A stretch of DNA of 13,833 nt. It comes from CAZUCU01 sp964589635 (GTDB lineage Bacteria; Patescibacteriota; Minisyncoccia; Phycocordibacterales; JAACPR01). Numbering within the stretch: the stretch's first letter is position 1; each line of letters opens with the position of its first letter. The notes under the pieces are model-generated. The model was given only the letters and a program-made list of their open reading frames with translations, made no database searches and was not told the DNA's origin. The position numbers were made by a program, and so were the translations under genes. The stretch covers positions 1 to 13,833 of the forward strand of contig CAZPRI010000017.1 in NCBI GenBank assembly GCA_964589635.1. The letters run 5' to 3'. This document shows positions 13,262-13,833 of this stretch, one piece after another.

Positions 13262-13320
13262 CCCCTTACTCATAGTTCGTTTCCAGAGTAGGGAAATAAG
13301 GGAAATGGAAAGTGAAAAAT

Positions 13321-13833
13321 ATGAAAGATAAAAACAAACCCCTCGATTACGCTCAGGGTAAAAAAGTATTAGTGGGACTTTCAGGAGGAGTAGACTCTTC
13401 TGCTTCCTGTGTTTTACTGAAAGAAAAAGGCTACAAAGTAGAAGCACTGTTTGTGAAAGTTTGGCAACCAGATTTTATAGAATGTAACTGGAGAGAAGAA
13501 ATGAGAGATGCTATGAGGGTTTGCGCACAACTTGAAATACCATTTCATTTTTTAGATTTAGAGGAACAATACAAAAAAGAAGTTGTCGATTATTTTATAG
13601 AAGACTACAAGCAAGGGAATACACCAAATCCAGACATAATGTGTAATAAATACATGAAGTTTGGTCATTTGTTTGATTTTGCAATGGATAATGGTTTTGA
13701 TTTTGTTGCTACGGGACACTATGCACAAACAAAAAACGGAGAACTATTTAAGGGTAAAGATTCAAACAAGGATCAGAGTTATTTTTTATGGACACTGCAA
13801 AAGAAAAAGCTCGATAAGATATTATTTCCAATC
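13321..13833 (+). CDS. mnmA: tRNA 2-thiouridylase MnmA, 5' part (truncated by window end)
   Basis: The first 171 codons of MnmA, which uses ATP and sulfur to make 2-thiouridine at U34 of tRNAs for Lys, Glu and Gln. The PP-loop is SGGVDSS (21-27). The catalytic Cys is C108 in TPNPDIMCNKYMKFG (101-115). TGHYA (131-135) and KDQSYFLW (150-157) are further family signatures. The second catalytic Cys and the tRNA-binding C-terminal part lie beyond the window. The start is 96 bases after mltG; no good -10 lies near, so it may be read through from mltG across the inverted repeat, or use an unseen promoter. GGAAA about 12 bases upstream is at most a weak ribosome-binding site. Confidence 0.95.
   Translation, partial: MKDKNKPLDYAQGKKVLVGLSGGVDSSASCVLLKEKGYKVEALFVKVWQPDFIECNWREEMRDAMRVCAQLEIPFHFLDLEEQYKKEVVDYFIEDYKQGNTPNPDIMCNKYMKFGHLFDFAMDNGFDFVATGHYAQTKNGELFKGKDSNKDQSYFLWTLQKKKLDKILFPI

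Noticed and set aside
13259..13447. Minus-strand 62-codon frame across the mnmA start
   Set aside because: It is antisense to the conserved PP-loop region of mnmA and has no start signals.

Overview
The window is AT-rich, gene-dense bacterial DNA that looks like a member of the candidate phyla radiation (Patescibacteria, probably Paceibacteria/Parcubacteria). This is inferred from the gene content: short genes, many small membrane proteins of unknown role, a TraC/VirB4-associated style membrane protein of the kind common in that group, a sigma-region-4 protein fused to a HARE-HTH domain, and a leucyl-tRNA synthetase with an extra domain. No rRNA gene is present, so the placement is not proven.

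Layout. Positions 1-22 are the 3' end of a tRNA followed by a strong terminator. A gene-free stretch (23-484) holds GC-rich inverted repeats, a consensus promoter and a folded leader, and leads into a small gene broken by one in-frame stop (485-865). Positions 905-1024 form a compact unit of promoter, tRNA-like RNA without a D-arm (925-987) and terminator. Next are a divergent MltG-type murein transglycosylase, a small charged protein, a DUF4105/Lnb-type envelope protein and a four-helix membrane protein (1041-3612). Two minus-strand genes follow: a compositionally odd Cys-containing 104-residue protein and a small alpha/beta hydrolase (3633-4577). The divergently oriented ychF ends at a GC-rich terminator. 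Two tandem paralogous membrane proteins run into leuS, whose start overlaps the second one. A DNA-binding protein follows behind a promoter with a palindrome in its spacer. The last group is a membrane protein coupled by a TAATG overlap to a second, canonical MltG, then the first 171 codons of mnmA.

Common themes. Translation and tRNA function (leuS, ychF, mnmA, two tRNA or tRNA-like loci) and cell-envelope remodelling (two MltG proteins, DUF4105, many membrane proteins) dominate. Many start codons sit 5-8 bases after a -10 hexamer, usually of the extended TGnTATAAT type, and no gene has a strong Shine-Dalgarno sequence, so much of the region is probably expressed from leaderless mRNAs.

The most unusual item is leuS: a complete Nudix hydrolase domain with an intact Nudix box lies between the editing domain and the rest of the catalytic core. 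The tRNA-like RNA with its own promoter and terminator is second.
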